Below, piece after piece: positions 63,911 through 64,000 of a DNA stretch of 64,000 bases; position 1 is the stretch's first letter, and every line of letters starts with the position of its first letter. The notes below the pieces were generated by a model, which saw only the letters and a program-made list of their open reading frames with translations, did no database searches and had not been told where the DNA came from. This stretch comes from Phormidesmis priestleyi Ana. Its GTDB lineage: Bacteria; Cyanobacteriota; Cyanobacteriia; Phormidesmidales; Phormidesmidaceae. The position numbers were made by a program, and so were the translations under genes. The DNA lies in contig LJZR01000005.1 of assembly GCA_001314865.1 (NCBI GenBank), forward strand, positions 160,162 to 224,161, read 5' to 3'.

Positions 63911-64000
63911 TCAAGGTGCTTTCTTGTCTTCTTTAGCTTTGGCGAGCAGGCGAGCGGTAGAGACGTGAGGCTTCTTTTTATCGTATTTAGGCTTGGGAAT
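63911..64000 (-). CDS. C-terminal end of an unidentified gene (runs off the right edge)
   Basis: The minus strand is open from the window edge to a stop at 63911-63913, reading PKPKYDKKKPHVSTARLLAK then AKEDKKAP. The strongly basic tail looks coding, but 29 residues are too few to identify it. Confidence 0.45.
   Translation of the reverse strand: MPKPKYDKKKPHVSTARLLAKAKEDKKAP

Overview
The window looks like a chromosomal segment of a cyanobacterium. The octamer GCGATCGC (HIP1) is scattered through it. It carries the sulfolipid pair sqdB-sqdX, a cyanobacterial-type iron uptake porin, NtcA-type promoter motifs, and gene families typical of cyanobacteria (DUF928, CHAT-CHASE2, DUF1822, filamentous-haemagglutinin exoprotein, a Roc-COR protein with leucine-rich repeats). 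I saw no rRNA, tRNA, CRISPR array, insertion sequence or prophage. I cannot name the species from the sequence alone.

Layout. 0-4.2 kb: end of a fatty-acid desaturase, a MetX-like hydrolase, a sodium:alanine symporter and a universal stress protein. 4.4-14.8 kb: a nitrogen/pyrimidine island with two divergent arms. The minus arm encodes a GlnT-type glutamine-synthetase-like ligase, an iron alcohol dehydrogenase and an aldehyde dehydrogenase. The plus arm encodes a class I glutamine amidotransferase, a second GlnT-type ligase, a URC1-type GTP-cyclohydrolase-II homologue, URC4 (DUF1688) and uracil phosphoribosyltransferase. The 0.5-kb divergent spacer holds a perfect NtcA box and a perfect CRP-type palindrome. 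14.9-24.6 kb: GIY-YIG nuclease, lipase-like hydrolase, pseudouridine synthase, phytase-like lipoprotein, sqdB-sqdX, an N-demethylase-family protein and an omega-transaminase. 25.3-37.6 kb: a convergent CHAT/adhesin locus (secreted haemagglutinin-like exoprotein plus TPR-CHAT on plus; DUF928, CHAT-CHASE2 and an NB-ARC-type NTPase with a DUF1822-like tail on minus). 38.3-42.7 kb: EamA transporter, then an NtcA-box-led unit of aldehyde dehydrogenase, small membrane protein and NCS1 permease. 42.7-49 kb: LRR-Roc-COR protein, a small conserved protein, an orphan DUF433 antitoxin with a vestige of its toxin between duplicated segments, and a GT8 glycosyltransferase. 49-60.3 kb: metallophosphatase, OHCU decarboxylase, RMD1/DUF155 protein, 8-oxoguanine deaminase, LysR regulator, iron porin, NCS2 purine permease and GntR regulator. 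60.6-64 kb: an NtcA-type promoter ahead of an Ala/Lys/Glu-rich secreted protein, a YoaK membrane protein, a secreted protein of unknown role, an ABM-domain membrane protein and the end of one more gene.

How it fits together. Many genes concern scavenging nitrogen from nucleobases and amines: NCS1 and NCS2 nucleobase permeases, the UPRT/URC1/URC4 uracil pathway, two purine-catabolic steps (8-oxoguanine to urate; OHCU to allantoin), gamma-glutamylating ligases with an amidotransferase, dehydrogenases and a transaminase that could handle C3 or amine-derived aldehydes, and an N-demethylase-family enzyme. Three GTA-N8-TAC sites upstream of separate units suggest NtcA ties several of them to nitrogen status. 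A second theme is a large number of short, in-phase tandem duplications (9-24 bp units) both in spacers and inside genes, where they lengthen linkers and tails.
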